Assembly: GCF_004404055.1 (NCBI RefSeq)
Contig: NZ_SOHK01000006.1
Location: 1 to 42,965, forward strand
Source: Cryobacterium ruanii
GTDB taxonomy: Bacteria > Actinomycetota > Actinomycetes > Actinomycetales > Microbacteriaceae
Reading direction: 5' to 3'
Length of the DNA: 42,965 nt
The notes beneath the pieces were generated by a model. That model made no database searches, had not been told where the DNA came from, and worked only from the letters and a program-made list of their open reading frames with translations. A program made the translations under genes and the position numbers. This document shows, piece by piece, positions 15,878 to 24,801 of the stretch. The stretch's first letter is position 1, and every line of letters starts with the position of its first letter.

Positions 15878-15902
15878 GTTCTATTCCGATCGCGATGAAT
15901 GG

Positions 15903-17513
15903 ATGACCGTGGTACAGACACTTGCACAAGCAACTCACAACGGCCAGGAGAACAGAGACTCTGCGGGTCTAATTTGCACCGGGCTTTCCAAAAGCTACTG
16001 GGGAGTCCCTGTGCTCAAGGGCGTTGACATTACGCTCCGGCCCGGTACCGTCATCGGACTCATCGGCGAGAATGGGGCGGGAAAGTCTACAACGTCGTCG
16101 ATTATCGCAGGTGTAGTTGAAGCCGACGGCGGCTCGATGACCATTGACGGCGTCCCCTACGAACCATCTCGGCCTTCAGACGCACTGAAAAATGGTGTCG
16201 CGCTTATCCATCAAGAGATTCGGATGGTTCCGGAGCTGTCGGTAGCGGAAAACATCTTTATCGGGCGGCTGCCTCGTCGTCGAGGAGTGATCGATCGGAA
16301 TCGCATCAATGACGAGGCGAGAAAATACCTCGAGCTCGTCGGTTCACAGACTGACCCGCGCCGCCCCGTTGCGGGACTTTCCATTGCAGCGCAGCAGGAA
16401 ATCGAGATCGCACGTGCCCTCTCCCGCGAACCGAAGTACATCATTTTCGATGAGCCCTCGGCCTCACTCGGACAGTCCGAAACTCAACACGTTTTCGCCC
16501 AAATCGCAGCGTTGAGGCAACGTGGTGTGGGCATCGTGTACATCTCCCATCGCCTCGAGGAGATCAAAGAAGTCGCGGACACGATCGTGTGCCTCAGGGA
16601 CGGCGCGTTGGTGGGAAATTGGTTGGCAAGTGAGATAACCAAAGACGAGATGGTCAAGGCAATGGTTGGCCGCGACTTCGTCTTCTCCCATCGGGCGCCA
16701 AAGCCCGCCACCGACGAGATCGCACTTTCTGTCACAGGATTGAGCAAGGCCGGAGTGTTCGCGGGCATCGACTTCGATGTTCGTCGCGGTGAAATATTCG
16801 GCTTCGCTGGTCTCGTAGGAGCTGGCCGAACCGAGGTCATGCGCACCATCGCCGGGGCAGACCAAGCCGATGCCGGAGAGATCCGGGTGCACGGCGAAGT
16901 CGTTCACATCAGAAACCCACGGTCGGGCATCGACGCTGGGATCGCGATGGTTCCGGAGGACCGGAAGGGCCAAGGACTCAACCTCGACCGTACCGGTGCA
17001 GAAAACATATCCCTTCCGTGGGAGAAGGCGCTGAGCTCAGCCGGAATTATCACGAAGAAGAAGGTGACGGCTACCGCGAACAAACAGCGAGACTTCCTTG
17101 ACATCCGCGGACGACTCGACATTCCCGTGGGCTCTCTCTCCGGCGGAAATCAGCAGAAGGTGCTGCTGGCGAAGTGGTTGGTGAACGAGCCCAAGGTGCT
17201 CATCCTCGACGAGCCCACGAGAGGGGTCGACGTCGGAGCGAAGATGACGATCTACGAGACCATCAGAGCTCTAGCCGAGTCCGGCGTCGGCGTCGTCGTC
17301 GTCTCATCAGAACTGGAAGAAGTGCTGGGCCTGTCGCACCGCGTGCTCGTGATGTCCGGTGGCCTCCAACGTGCGATTCTCAACCGCGCGGACGCGACAC
17401 CCGAAGTAGTCATGGCACTTGCGCTGAGCAACGTCCCAAAAGAATCCCCACTCGAGTCGCCGATCGACGGCGAAGAAGAGTTCCGTACGCCGATCAGCAC
17501 GCAGGAGAACTGA
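15903..17513 (+). CDS. Sugar ABC transporter ATP-binding protein (RbsA-like, two NBDs)
   Basis: Two nucleotide-binding domains lie in one chain, as in RbsA/MglA. NBD1 has Walker A GENGAGKST, signature LSIAAQQEIEIARAL and Walker B IIFDEPSASL. NBD2 has the usual modified Walker A GLVGAGRTE, signature LSGGNQQKVLLAKWL and Walker B VLILDEPTRGVDVGAK. It energises uptake at the inner face of the membrane. The start at ATG 15903 (MTVVQTLAQ) is the first plausible one after the hairpin but has a weak ribosome binding site; GTG 15912 is an alternative. The length of about 536 aa is slightly above the usual 500. The next gene starts 3 nt after the stop. Confidence 0.9.
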   Translation: MTVVQTLAQATHNGQENRDSAGLICTGLSKSYWGVPVLKGVDITLRPGTVIGLIGENGAGKSTTSSIIAGVVEADGGSMTIDGVPYEPSRPSDALKNGVALIHQEIRMVPELSVAENIFIGRLPRRRGVIDRNRINDEARKYLELVGSQTDPRRPVAGLSIAAQQEIEIARALSREPKYIIFDEPSASLGQSETQHVFAQIAALRQRGVGIVYISHRLEEIKEVADTIVCLRDGALVGNWLASEITKDEMVKAMVGRDFVFSHRAPKPATDEIALSVTGLSKAGVFAGIDFDVRRGEIFGFAGLVGAGRTEVMRTIAGADQADAGEIRVHGEVVHIRNPRSGIDAGIAMVPEDRKGQGLNLDRTGAENISLPWEKALSSAGIITKKKVTATANKQRDFLDIRGRLDIPVGSLSGGNQQKVLLAKWLVNEPKVLILDEPTRGVDVGAKMTIYETIRALAESGVGVVVVSSELEEVLGLSHRVLVMSGGLQRAILNRADATPEVVMALALSNVPKESPLESPIDGEEEFRTPISTQEN

Positions 17514-17516
17514 ATC

Positions 17517-18554
17517 ATGGCCATAGTCGACCGCAACGTCACGCCACCCCGGCCTGACAGTACGCCCGCGCACAGCGAGATCGCGCCGCGGTCTGCTGCG
17601 TCCGGCAACACGAGTCGAGTCCGGCAAGTGATGAGCCAGATCCCTGGTCCCCTGATCGGCCTGATCGTGATATTCGTGGCACTCTCCTTCCTGTCCCAGT
17701 ACTTCCTGACCCCTCGCAACCTGCTCAATATCCTTAGCCAGGTCTCAGCCGTCGGCGTCATGTCGGTCGGCGCTCTTCTGATCATCCTCCTGGGCGGCAT
17801 TGACCTGTCTGTTGGCTCCGTGCTGGCGCTCAGCTCAATGTCCATGGCCGCGATGTACAAGATGGCCGGGTGGCCTTTCGAGGTTGCGCTGCTCGCGGGC
17901 CTTGTCGTGGGCGCCCTCGTTGGCCTCATCAACGGCATCCTTACGGCCTATGGCAAATTGCAACCGTTCATTGCAACGTTGGCAACGATGTCAGCGGCGG
18001 CAGGCCTTGCGTTGTTCATCACTAACGGCAACCCAATCACGGGGTTCCCCGACTGGTTTATCGCGATCACAGCGACGAGCATTCTCGGCATTCCTATTGA
18101 GGGCGTTATTCTGGTCGCCATATTCGCTATTGCGGCATTCTGGCTCAAGTTCAGGCCCTCGGGCCGTGCGCTCTATGCGATCGGTGGCAACGAGGAAGTA
18201 GCTCGCCTTTCTGGACTTCCCGTGCGCCGCGCCAAGATAATGGTCTACACCATCGCCGGATTACTAGCCGCAGTAGCCGGTCTCCTGGTCACATCACGAC
18301 TCGACTCCGCTCAGCCCACCGCTGGCGCTGCTGACCTGCTGAATGTTATCGCCGTAGTGGTCATCGGAGGTGCCAGCCTCTCTGGCGGCTCGGGCAGCCT
18401 CCTTGGTACGTTCGTCGGCCTCCTCATCATTGGAGTCCTGAATAACGGAATGTCACTTCTGAACGTCTCTGCCAACCTCCAGCCCGTTGTCATCGGCGCC
18501 GTTATCGCCGCGGCCGTCCTTACGGACCGAAAGTCGAGCAGGAGACACTCATGA
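17517..18554 (+). CDS. Sugar ABC transporter permease (RbsC-like)
   Basis: A 345-residue integral membrane protein of the BPD_transp_2 family with a cytoplasmic N-terminus of about 45 residues and eight to ten hydrophobic segments. It carries the typical early motif ILLGGIDLSVGSVLALSS and the late motif VIGGASLSGGSGSLLGTFVG. It probably forms a homodimer, since only one permease gene is present in this operon. The ATG at 17517 follows AGGAGA. Its stop overlaps the start of the dehydrogenase gene by 4 nt (ATGA). Confidence 0.92.
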   Translation: MAIVDRNVTPPRPDSTPAHSEIAPRSAASGNTSRVRQVMSQIPGPLIGLIVIFVALSFLSQYFLTPRNLLNILSQVSAVGVMSVGALLIILLGGIDLSVGSVLALSSMSMAAMYKMAGWPFEVALLAGLVVGALVGLINGILTAYGKLQPFIATLATMSAAAGLALFITNGNPITGFPDWFIAITATSILGIPIEGVILVAIFAIAAFWLKFRPSGRALYAIGGNEEVARLSGLPVRRAKIMVYTIAGLLAAVAGLLVTSRLDSAQPTAGAADLLNVIAVVVIGGASLSGGSGSLLGTFVGLLIIGVLNNGMSLLNVSANLQPVVIGAVIAAAVLTDRKSSRRHS

Positions 18555-19990
18555 GCACATTTGCTTCAATCACCGATCCCACCGATCTCGACGCGATCCG
18601 CGCAGTTATAGCCTCAACTGCCGACGCGCCCGAACTGGTGCCACTCGGCATCCGCTCACTGGTGATCTCGCCCGAAGCAAGTTTCGGCTTGGTCCCCGCG
18701 GTGAAAGGCATGCTAGCCGTCGGGTTGACGGTAATGCGTCGAGTTGTAGTGCTCATCGACAAGACGACCATCTTGCGCGACGGCCGCGATCTCAAGCAGC
18801 AACTGTGCGAGCTCCTTGCCGAGGCGTTCGTGGTGGAGGTCGTCGTGCTCGGCCGTAAGGGAGAGCTACACGCCGACGAGGACGCGCTCGAAACGGCGAC
18901 GGCCGCCATCAAAGGCTTTGACTGCGTCGTCGCGATCGGTGGCGGCACTATTTCCGACATCGGGAAGGTGGCCACCGACCGTCAGGGTGGGATCCCGCTC
19001 GTGATCGTGCAGACCGCCGCATCCGTCGACGGCTTCACCGACAACGTCTCGGTGGTGTTGCGCAACGGGGTGAAGCGCACGATACCGAGCCGGTGGCCCG
19101 ACGTCGTGCTCGCCGATACGACAACGATCGCAGATGCACCCGTTGCCATGAACACTGCCGGTTTTGGTGAGGTGCTCTCTCTGTACACCGCTCCTGCCGA
19201 CTGGGAATTGGCCAATCGCCTGGGTTTCGACGACAGCTTTCGGTTCACCCCGCGGGACTTCTTACTCGAGTTCGCCGGTGACCCCGCCACCTGGGCAGAA
19301 GGACTCGCCGACGGCGCCCCCGGCGCGGTGCTCGACCTCACCCGCATGCTCGCCATTCGCGGAATCGGTACAGGGATTGCTGGCACAACGGCGTGCCTCT
19401 CCGGTGTTGAGCACGTCGTTTCGCACATGCTCGACATGTATGCCGCCGCGCACAACCTGCCGACCGGCCTGCATGGAGCGCAAGTCGGCGTGGCGACGCA
19501 AATCGCGTCCGCAGCATGGGATCTGTTGCGTCGTAAGGTCGCCGGGGGTGAGATCGCCCTACGTTTCGCCGACGGCGACCTCGAGCACCAAGTGAAGCGC
19601 GCTTTCGATAATTGCGACGAGACGGGCGGTCGTGGCGAGGAGTGCTGGTCTGATTATTCTCGAAAAATCGCGGTGTGGAACGCCGATCCCGAGCGCATGA
19701 AAAGCCTCGTAGCCAGCTTGGTCTCCGAAGGTCTCGCCATCGCTGCTGCGGTCCCCGCACCCGAGTCCTTGTCCGCCGGCCTCAGAGCTGCCGGCTCCCC
19801 GTCCACCCCGGGCGACTTGGTCGCCTGGGTCACCCCGGAAATCTGGCGGTGGGCAGTAGCGAACTGTCATTTCATGCGAGACCGTTTCACGGTGGTCGAT
19901 CTGCTCTTCCTCCTTGGCTGGTGGACGGCCGACGACGTCGACTCGGTGATCGCGCAGGCCTTTCTCACTGAGAGTGAACCGACGACATGA
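18551..19990 (+). CDS. Glycerol-1-phosphate dehydrogenase-like (EgsA/AraM) enzyme
   Basis: A member of the iron/zinc alcohol dehydrogenase superfamily, group of sn-glycerol-1-phosphate dehydrogenases. NAD(P)-binding GGGTISD is at 130-136 and TAASVDGF at 155-162. Metal ligands are likely His288 and/or His292 (EHVVSH) and His308 (LHGAQVGV). The position usually held by Asp in GxGD is Glu207 (AGFGEVLSLYTAPADW), a possible ligand change. The chain (479 aa) is longer than archaeal enzymes (about 350) and close to bacterial AraM-type relatives. In this operon it more likely oxidises or reduces a sugar- or polyol-phosphate than makes lipid precursors. Its ends overlap both neighbours by 4 nt. Confidence 0.8.
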   Translation: MSTFASITDPTDLDAIRAVIASTADAPELVPLGIRSLVISPEASFGLVPAVKGMLAVGLTVMRRVVVLIDKTTILRDGRDLKQQLCELLAEAFVVEVVVLGRKGELHADEDALETATAAIKGFDCVVAIGGGTISDIGKVATDRQGGIPLVIVQTAASVDGFTDNVSVVLRNGVKRTIPSRWPDVVLADTTTIADAPVAMNTAGFGEVLSLYTAPADWELANRLGFDDSFRFTPRDFLLEFAGDPATWAEGLADGAPGAVLDLTRMLAIRGIGTGIAGTTACLSGVEHVVSHMLDMYAAAHNLPTGLHGAQVGVATQIASAAWDLLRRKVAGGEIALRFADGDLEHQVKRAFDNCDETGGRGEECWSDYSRKIAVWNADPERMKSLVASLVSEGLAIAAAVPAPESLSAGLRAAGSPSTPGDLVAWVTPEIWRWAVANCHFMRDRFTVVDLLFLLGWWTADDVDSVIAQAFLTESEPTT

Positions 19991-21492
19991 GCGATGAACG
20001 CGTGGTCATCGCGGTGGACTGCTCGACTACCGGCGTGAAGGCGAGTGTCTGGAACGCGGATGGAACCGAAGTGGCCAGTGGACGCGCCGAGCTCGACTTG
20101 AGCATCCCCGAGCCGGGGCGCGGCGAACAGGACCCGCGCCAATGGTGGACAGCTATGCAGAGCGCGGTGCGCAAGGCCGTCGACGGCTTCGATATCAGCC
20201 GTGTTGTCTCCCTGACCGTGACTCATCAGCGCGAGACCTTCGTGTGCCTCGACGAGCACGGCGAGGCCGTGCGACCCGCGATGCTCTGGCTCGATTCCCG
20301 GGCCGGTGAGCAGGTCGACCGGTATGGTTCGGCTGATGTGCACGACCGCACGGGGAAACCACCGAACACAACCGTTTCATACTACAAATTGCTCTGGCTG
20401 GCCGAGCATGAACCCGAGGTGCTGTCCCGTACGGCGCACGTCGTCGAGGTGCATGGCTATCTGGTGCACTGCATGACCGGTCTCTGGGCGACCTCGACGG
20501 CAAGCATGGATCCCACCGGCCTCGTCGACATTCGAACCGGCGACTACGACGCAGCTGTCCTGACGCACCTCGGTCTCGACCGCTCTCAACTTTCGATCCT
20601 GCACCCGCCCGGAGACGTGATCGGGGGCCTCGCAACCGATGCCGCCAAGCTTCTCGGCCTGCTCCCAGGCACGCTTATTGTCGCGGGAGCCGGTGACGGA
20701 CAATGCGCCGGCCTCGGAGCGGGGGTCGCGGCACCGGGACGGGCGTACCTCAATATCGGCACCGGCCTGATCTCCGGCACGTTCTCCTCCCGCTATCAGC
20801 CCGACCGTGCGTACCGAGCGATGCTCGGTACGATACCGGGCAGCTTCGCGTACGAAACCTTCGTAGGAGCAGGGACCTACATGATCTCCTGGTTCATCAA
20901 TACGTTCACTCGTCCCTCGGAGACATTTCGCGGCGGGGTGGAGGCTACCCTCGAGTCCGAAGCGGCGGTCGTGCCCCGTGGCAGTGACGGTCTTTACGTT
21001 GTCCCCTACTGGAACGGAGCACTCACGCCGTACTGGGATCATGAGGCCCGCGGCATCATGGTGGGCCTCCAGGGCGTGCACCATCGCGCCCACATCTACC
21101 GCGCCGTGCTGGAAGGCGTTGCCTTCGAACTGCGGGTGAGTCAAGACCAAGTTGAGCAAGCAACGGGGGACAGCGTGGAAGAGTTCGTCGCCATGGGCGG
21201 CGGCTCGCAATGCCCTCTTTGGTGTCAGATAATCGCGGATGTCTTGCGCCGGCCCGTTGTATTGTCGCGCCAAAGGGAGACAACGTGTCTGGGTGCCGGC
21301 ATGCTCGCGGCTTACGGTGCGGGGCTCTTTCCCAGCATCCGCTGCGCTGCCGACGCCATGAGCGCCACCGATCTTCGATACGAACCCGACCCGAAAGCGG
21401 CCGACGACTACGAAGCTCTTTATCGCCGGTACGCGGCGATCTATCCTGCGTTTCGCTCCTTTTTTCACGACCGGATTGAGGTGATGGCGTGA
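19987..21492 (+). CDS. FGGY-family carbohydrate kinase (xylulokinase-like)
   Basis: This 501-residue kinase phosphorylates a sugar or polyol with ATP. The N-terminal FGGY domain starts VVIAVDCSTTGVKASVWNAD and contains QDPRQWWTAMQ and VTHQRETFVCLDEHG, typical of the family. The C-terminal domain contains NIGTGLISGTF and FVAMGGGSQCPLWCQIIADV with the ATP-binding glycines. It resembles xylulokinase-type more than glycerol kinase, and the substrate is unknown. It starts with ATG overlapping the previous stop (ATGA) and ends overlapping the GTG of the HAD gene. Confidence 0.85.
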   Translation: MSDERVVIAVDCSTTGVKASVWNADGTEVASGRAELDLSIPEPGRGEQDPRQWWTAMQSAVRKAVDGFDISRVVSLTVTHQRETFVCLDEHGEAVRPAMLWLDSRAGEQVDRYGSADVHDRTGKPPNTTVSYYKLLWLAEHEPEVLSRTAHVVEVHGYLVHCMTGLWATSTASMDPTGLVDIRTGDYDAAVLTHLGLDRSQLSILHPPGDVIGGLATDAAKLLGLLPGTLIVAGAGDGQCAGLGAGVAAPGRAYLNIGTGLISGTFSSRYQPDRAYRAMLGTIPGSFAYETFVGAGTYMISWFINTFTRPSETFRGGVEATLESEAAVVPRGSDGLYVVPYWNGALTPYWDHEARGIMVGLQGVHHRAHIYRAVLEGVAFELRVSQDQVEQATGDSVEEFVAMGGGSQCPLWCQIIADVLRRPVVLSRQRETTCLGAGMLAAYGAGLFPSIRCAADAMSATDLRYEPDPKAADDYEALYRRYAAIYPAFRSFFHDRIEVMA

Positions 21493-22421
21493 CTGAATCG
21501 ACCGCGTCCCGCCTCGACGTGCTCGCTGTGCCGACGAGAGACACCGCCCCACGGGCCTTCCCTCAGCGGGTCTACGATGCGTACCTGTTTGATCTGGACG
21601 GCACTATTTACCTGGGCGAGGAGCTTCTTCCCGGTGCGCTTCAACTCCTCGAGCACCTTCGCAAAACGAAACGCCGGGTGGTGTTTCTCTCGAACAACCC
21701 AACGCTCGACCGGGCTATGTACGTATCCAAACTCACGAAACTCGGCATTCAGGTTGCGTCCGCAGAGGTTGTCAACTCAGTAGTGAGCATGGTCGCCTGG
21801 CTCAGTCGCGAACACCCCGGTAAGACGGTTTATCCGATCGCCGAGCAACCACTGATTACAGCGCTGCAAAACGCGGGCATCCTTATGTCGTCTAACGCAG
21901 ACGAGATAGACATCGTCTTGGCAAGCTATGACCGGGGATTCGATTATTCCAAGCTGCAAATAGCATTCGACGCCCTATGGAAGCGGGAGGCGATCCTTGT
22001 GGCGACCAACCTGGATCGCTATTGCCCGTTTCCTGGCGGCCGCGGTGAGCCGGATGCGGCGGCGATCGTCGCGGCAATCGAGGCGTGCACCGGTGTGTCT
22101 TGCGTCGCGAACGCTGGGAAGCCCAGCGTGATCATGCTCGAAACGGTGATGGCAACCCTCGGGCTGCGGCCCGATCAATGCCTTATGACGGGCGACCGGC
22201 TCTACACGGACGTGAAAATGGCCGTGGATGCTGGGATGGACTCCGCGCTCGTGCTCACCGGAGACGCCGACCTCGATTCCGTGGCCCGCACCGCTGCGGT
22301 GGACCAGCCCACCTACATTCTTGACCGAGTGGACCATGTCATTCCGTCGGCTATGCGGCATGAACTTGGTTGGTCTGATGTCGCATCGGTATCGCTTGCG
22401 GTGGGTCACAGAAGTGCGTAG
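21489..22421 (+). CDS. HAD-IIA family phosphatase (NagD-like)
   Basis: A haloacid-dehalogenase superfamily phosphatase of about 310 aa. Motif I is YLFDLDGTIY with nucleophile Asp35 and Asp37, motif II is VVFLSNNP, a type IIA cap follows, and motif IV is MTGDRLYTDVKMA. Relatives hydrolyse small phosphoesters such as sugar phosphates, nucleotides, 2-phosphoglycolate or glycerol phosphate. Here it may remove a dead-end phosphate or complete a pathway step. It starts with GTG at 21489 overlapping the previous TGA. The promoter of the next operon lies over its last codons. Confidence 0.85.
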   Translation: MTESTASRLDVLAVPTRDTAPRAFPQRVYDAYLFDLDGTIYLGEELLPGALQLLEHLRKTKRRVVFLSNNPTLDRAMYVSKLTKLGIQVASAEVVNSVVSMVAWLSREHPGKTVYPIAEQPLITALQNAGILMSSNADEIDIVLASYDRGFDYSKLQIAFDALWKREAILVATNLDRYCPFPGGRGEPDAAAIVAAIEACTGVSCVANAGKPSVIMLETVMATLGLRPDQCLMTGDRLYTDVKMAVDAGMDSALVLTGDADLDSVARTAAVDQPTYILDRVDHVIPSAMRHELGWSDVASVSLAVGHRSA

Positions 22422-22452
22422 CATAGACTTTCATAACGCGAATGAATATTCA
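22396..22452 (+). promoter_or_regulatory. Promoter and operator of the dehydrogenase operon
   Basis: TTGCGG (22396-22401), a 17-nt spacer and TAGCAT (22419-22424) form a promoter inside the end of the HAD gene; the -10 box includes its TAG stop. A 10-bp perfect palindrome TGAATATTCA (22443-22452) lies near the expected start of transcription. This separates the E1/E2 genes into their own transcription unit and places the operator where a repressor would block initiation. Confidence 0.6.
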
Positions 22453-22495
22453 CTTGCGGACGCAGACGAAGACGTCAAGAGAAAGGCGGTTCCCA

Positions 22496-23479
22496 ATGGC
22501 CGAACTGGCACGCGATACCCTGCGTGAGATGCAGCTCCGAATGTTGAGAATCCGAGCGTTCGACGAGCGCGCATCCAAGATGGTGAAACGGGGCCACATT
22601 CCCGGCACGGTTCACACCAGCATCGGGCAGGAGGCGCAGGTCGTTGGCGCCACTATGGCCCTCGGCACTGGCGATTACATGAGTGGAAACCACCGCAGCC
22701 ATGGGCACCCCATCGGAAAAGGTTCACCGCTCGGCCCGCTCATGGCTGAGCTCGTGGGCAAGGCAACGGGGGTCTGCAAAGGCAAGGGCGGCTCGCTGCA
22801 TCTCGCTGACTTCGCTGTGGGAAGCCTCGGCGAGTCCGGCATTGTTGGGTCCTCCATCCCCATCGCCAATGGAGCAGCGCTCTCGTCGAAGGTGCTGAAC
22901 AACGGAAAAGTGGCGCTCGCCTTCTTCGGTGACGGAGCTGCCAACCAGGGCGTCCTCTACGAGTCGATGAACATGGCCGGCGTCTGGGACCTCCCGATGA
23001 TCTTTTTGTGCGAGAACAACCAGTACGCGCTGAGCACGCCGGCTCACACCGTAACATCGGGCAACATTTTCGAACGTGCCGCTGGATTCGGGATGCCCGG
23101 AATCAGAGTTGAGGCAGGACAAGACGTTCTGGCCGTGTACGACGCGGTCTCCGAAGCGGTGGCTCGAGCGCGCGCCGGTGACGGACCCACACTGGTGGAG
23201 GTCATGACCTACCGATATAACGAACACTCGGAAGGACTGAAACTGGGCACGGACTACCGAAACGCCGATGAGCGTGAAGCCTGGTTGAAGAAGGATCCGA
23301 TCGTACTTTTTCGCCAATATCTGGCGTCGCAGGGGTTCTCTGAAGAGGAACTCGATGGCCTCCAGGCCACTGCGCTCGCCGAGGTCGACGCGGCTGTCGC
23401 ATTCTCGGATGCGAGCCCCTACCCTGATCTCTCGGTCGCCTTCGACGACCTCTACACCGATAAGGAGTCCGCAGCATGA
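22496..23479 (+). CDS. TPP-dependent dehydrogenase E1 component, alpha subunit (AcoA-like)
   Basis: Alpha subunit of a 2-oxo acid or acetoin dehydrogenase E1. It shows GTVHTSIGQEAQVVGA, the HRSHGHPIGKG segment, CKGKGGSLHLADFAVG, and the thiamine diphosphate motif from GDGAANQG to NNQYALS. These features are closest to AcoA of acetoin dehydrogenase. ATG 22496 is chosen because GAAAGG lies about 9 nt upstream and the operator palindrome would otherwise fall inside the gene. With the beta subunit it decarboxylates a 2-oxo acid or cleaves an alpha-hydroxyketone and passes the acyl group to a lipoyl arm. The stop overlaps the next ATG. Confidence 0.9.
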   Translation: MAELARDTLREMQLRMLRIRAFDERASKMVKRGHIPGTVHTSIGQEAQVVGATMALGTGDYMSGNHRSHGHPIGKGSPLGPLMAELVGKATGVCKGKGGSLHLADFAVGSLGESGIVGSSIPIANGAALSSKVLNNGKVALAFFGDGAANQGVLYESMNMAGVWDLPMIFLCENNQYALSTPAHTVTSGNIFERAAGFGMPGIRVEAGQDVLAVYDAVSEAVARARAGDGPTLVEVMTYRYNEHSEGLKLGTDYRNADEREAWLKKDPIVLFRQYLASQGFSEEELDGLQATALAEVDAAVAFSDASPYPDLSVAFDDLYTDKESAA

Positions 23480-24504
23480 CTGTAATGAGCTACTTGGGCG
23501 CTATTGGCGCAGCCCAGCGCGAAGCGATGGACGCTGATGAGCGCGTCATCATCATCGGCGAAGACGTCGAAGCGAATGTCTATGGCACCACCGGCGGCGG
23601 CAAATCCCGCAGCGACAAGGGTGATTTTCTCCAGCGGTACGGCAAGAACCGAATTCGCAACACCCCGATCTCCGAGGAGGGCATTGTCGGCGCGGCCGCC
23701 GGCGCTGCGATGACCGGGCTACGCCCCATAGTCGATCTCTCCTATTCGAGCTTCCTCTACATGGCTATGGACCAGTTCGTAAACCAGGTAGCGAAAAATC
23801 GATACATGTTCGGTGGCCAGGCCTCGATGCCCGTTGTCTTCCGCTCCGCTATGTTCTACGGACTGAACACCGGTGCGCATCACTCGGACCGTCCCTATCC
23901 GATGTTCATGAACGTCCCGGGCCTGAAAATCATCGCGCCCGCCACACCCGCAGACGCCAAGGGGCTGCTTCGCTCCGCGGTCGACTCCGACGACCCGGTG
24001 CTCAGCTTCGAGGCCTGCCTGCTGTGGAGCACGAAGGAGGATGTCGATGAGAACGAGTTCTGGGTGCCGCTGGGCGTTGCCCGCACGGCGCGGGAGGGGA
24101 CAGACGTCACAGTCGTAGCTATTTCGAGCTCAGTGCCGGAAGCCGTAGCTGCCGCGGAAGAACTAGCGAAAGAAGGCGTGTCCGTAGAGGTCATCGACCC
24201 CCGTACGCTCGTCCCTCTCGATCGCAATGCCATTCTGCGATCCGTGGCGAAGACAGGTCGCCTCGTTGTGGCGGAACCTGCGCACCGCACCTGCGGTGCC
24301 GCGGCAGAGATCAGTGCGCTTGTCGCGGAAGAAATCTTTGATTCTCTCAAAGCACCGATCATTCGTGTGACCGCACCGGACATGCAAATCCCTTTCAGCC
24401 CGTCGCTGGAAAAGCAGATGTACCCGACGAGGGCCACTATCGCGGCCGCCATCCGTCGCGTAGTCGACCTGCCGGCGCTTCAGCCGGTGGCAGCCGCAGT
24501 CTAA
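23476..24504 (+). CDS. TPP-dependent dehydrogenase E1 component, beta subunit (AcoB-like)
   Basis: A 342-residue transketolase-like E1 beta subunit. The N-terminal pyrimidine-binding domain has VIIIGEDVEANVYGTTGG and NTPISEEGIVGAAAGAAMTG with the glutamate that activates thiamine diphosphate. The C-terminal transketolase_C domain has VEVIDPRTLVPLDRNAILRS and RLVVAEPAHRTCGAAAEISA. It is translationally coupled to the alpha subunit by a 4-nt overlap. Length and motifs are complete. It forms the alpha2beta2 E1 with the preceding product. Confidence 0.92.
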   Translation: MTVMSYLGAIGAAQREAMDADERVIIIGEDVEANVYGTTGGGKSRSDKGDFLQRYGKNRIRNTPISEEGIVGAAAGAAMTGLRPIVDLSYSSFLYMAMDQFVNQVAKNRYMFGGQASMPVVFRSAMFYGLNTGAHHSDRPYPMFMNVPGLKIIAPATPADAKGLLRSAVDSDDPVLSFEACLLWSTKEDVDENEFWVPLGVARTAREGTDVTVVAISSSVPEAVAAAEELAKEGVSVEVIDPRTLVPLDRNAILRSVAKTGRLVVAEPAHRTCGAAAEISALVAEEIFDSLKAPIIRVTAPDMQIPFSPSLEKQMYPTRATIAAAIRRVVDLPALQPVAAAV

Positions 24505-24522
24505 TAACGAAAGAGGAATCAA

Positions 24523-24765
24523 ATGGCTCGTATAGATGTGTTGCTTCCCCAGTGGGGAATGGGAATGAGCGAAGGGGCGATCGTGGAGTGGCTCAAGAAG
24601 GTGGGCGACCACGTCGACGAAGACGAACCCCTGGCGGAGGTTGAGGCGGAGAAGGTTGAGGAAACCTTGGAGTCGCCTGCTACGGGAACCCTGGTTGAGA
24701 TCCTGGTCAAGGAAGGTGCCTCAGTCGAGGTCCGCACCGTTCTTGCTGTGATCGAAACCGAATAA
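24523..24765 (+). CDS. Free-standing lipoyl domain protein, 80 aa
   Basis: The whole protein is one biotinyl/lipoyl domain: RIDVLLPQWGMGMSEGAIVE, GDHVDEDEPLAEVEAEKVEE with the predicted lipoylated Lys44, then LESPATGTLVEILVKEGASV. In ordinary E2 proteins this domain is followed by a peripheral-subunit-binding domain and the acyltransferase; here the gene ends at TAA right after the domain (VLAVIETE). ATG 24523 follows AAAGAGG. It should carry the acyl group between E1 and the separate E2 catalytic protein encoded at 28994. The spacing to the next gene is short, so it is in the operon. Confidence 0.9.
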   Translation: MARIDVLLPQWGMGMSEGAIVEWLKKVGDHVDEDEPLAEVEAEKVEETLESPATGTLVEILVKEGASVEVRTVLAVIETE

Positions 24766-24801
24766 ACGCAAGCCTAAAAAAACAACGAAGCAGGAGGAGC
24801 C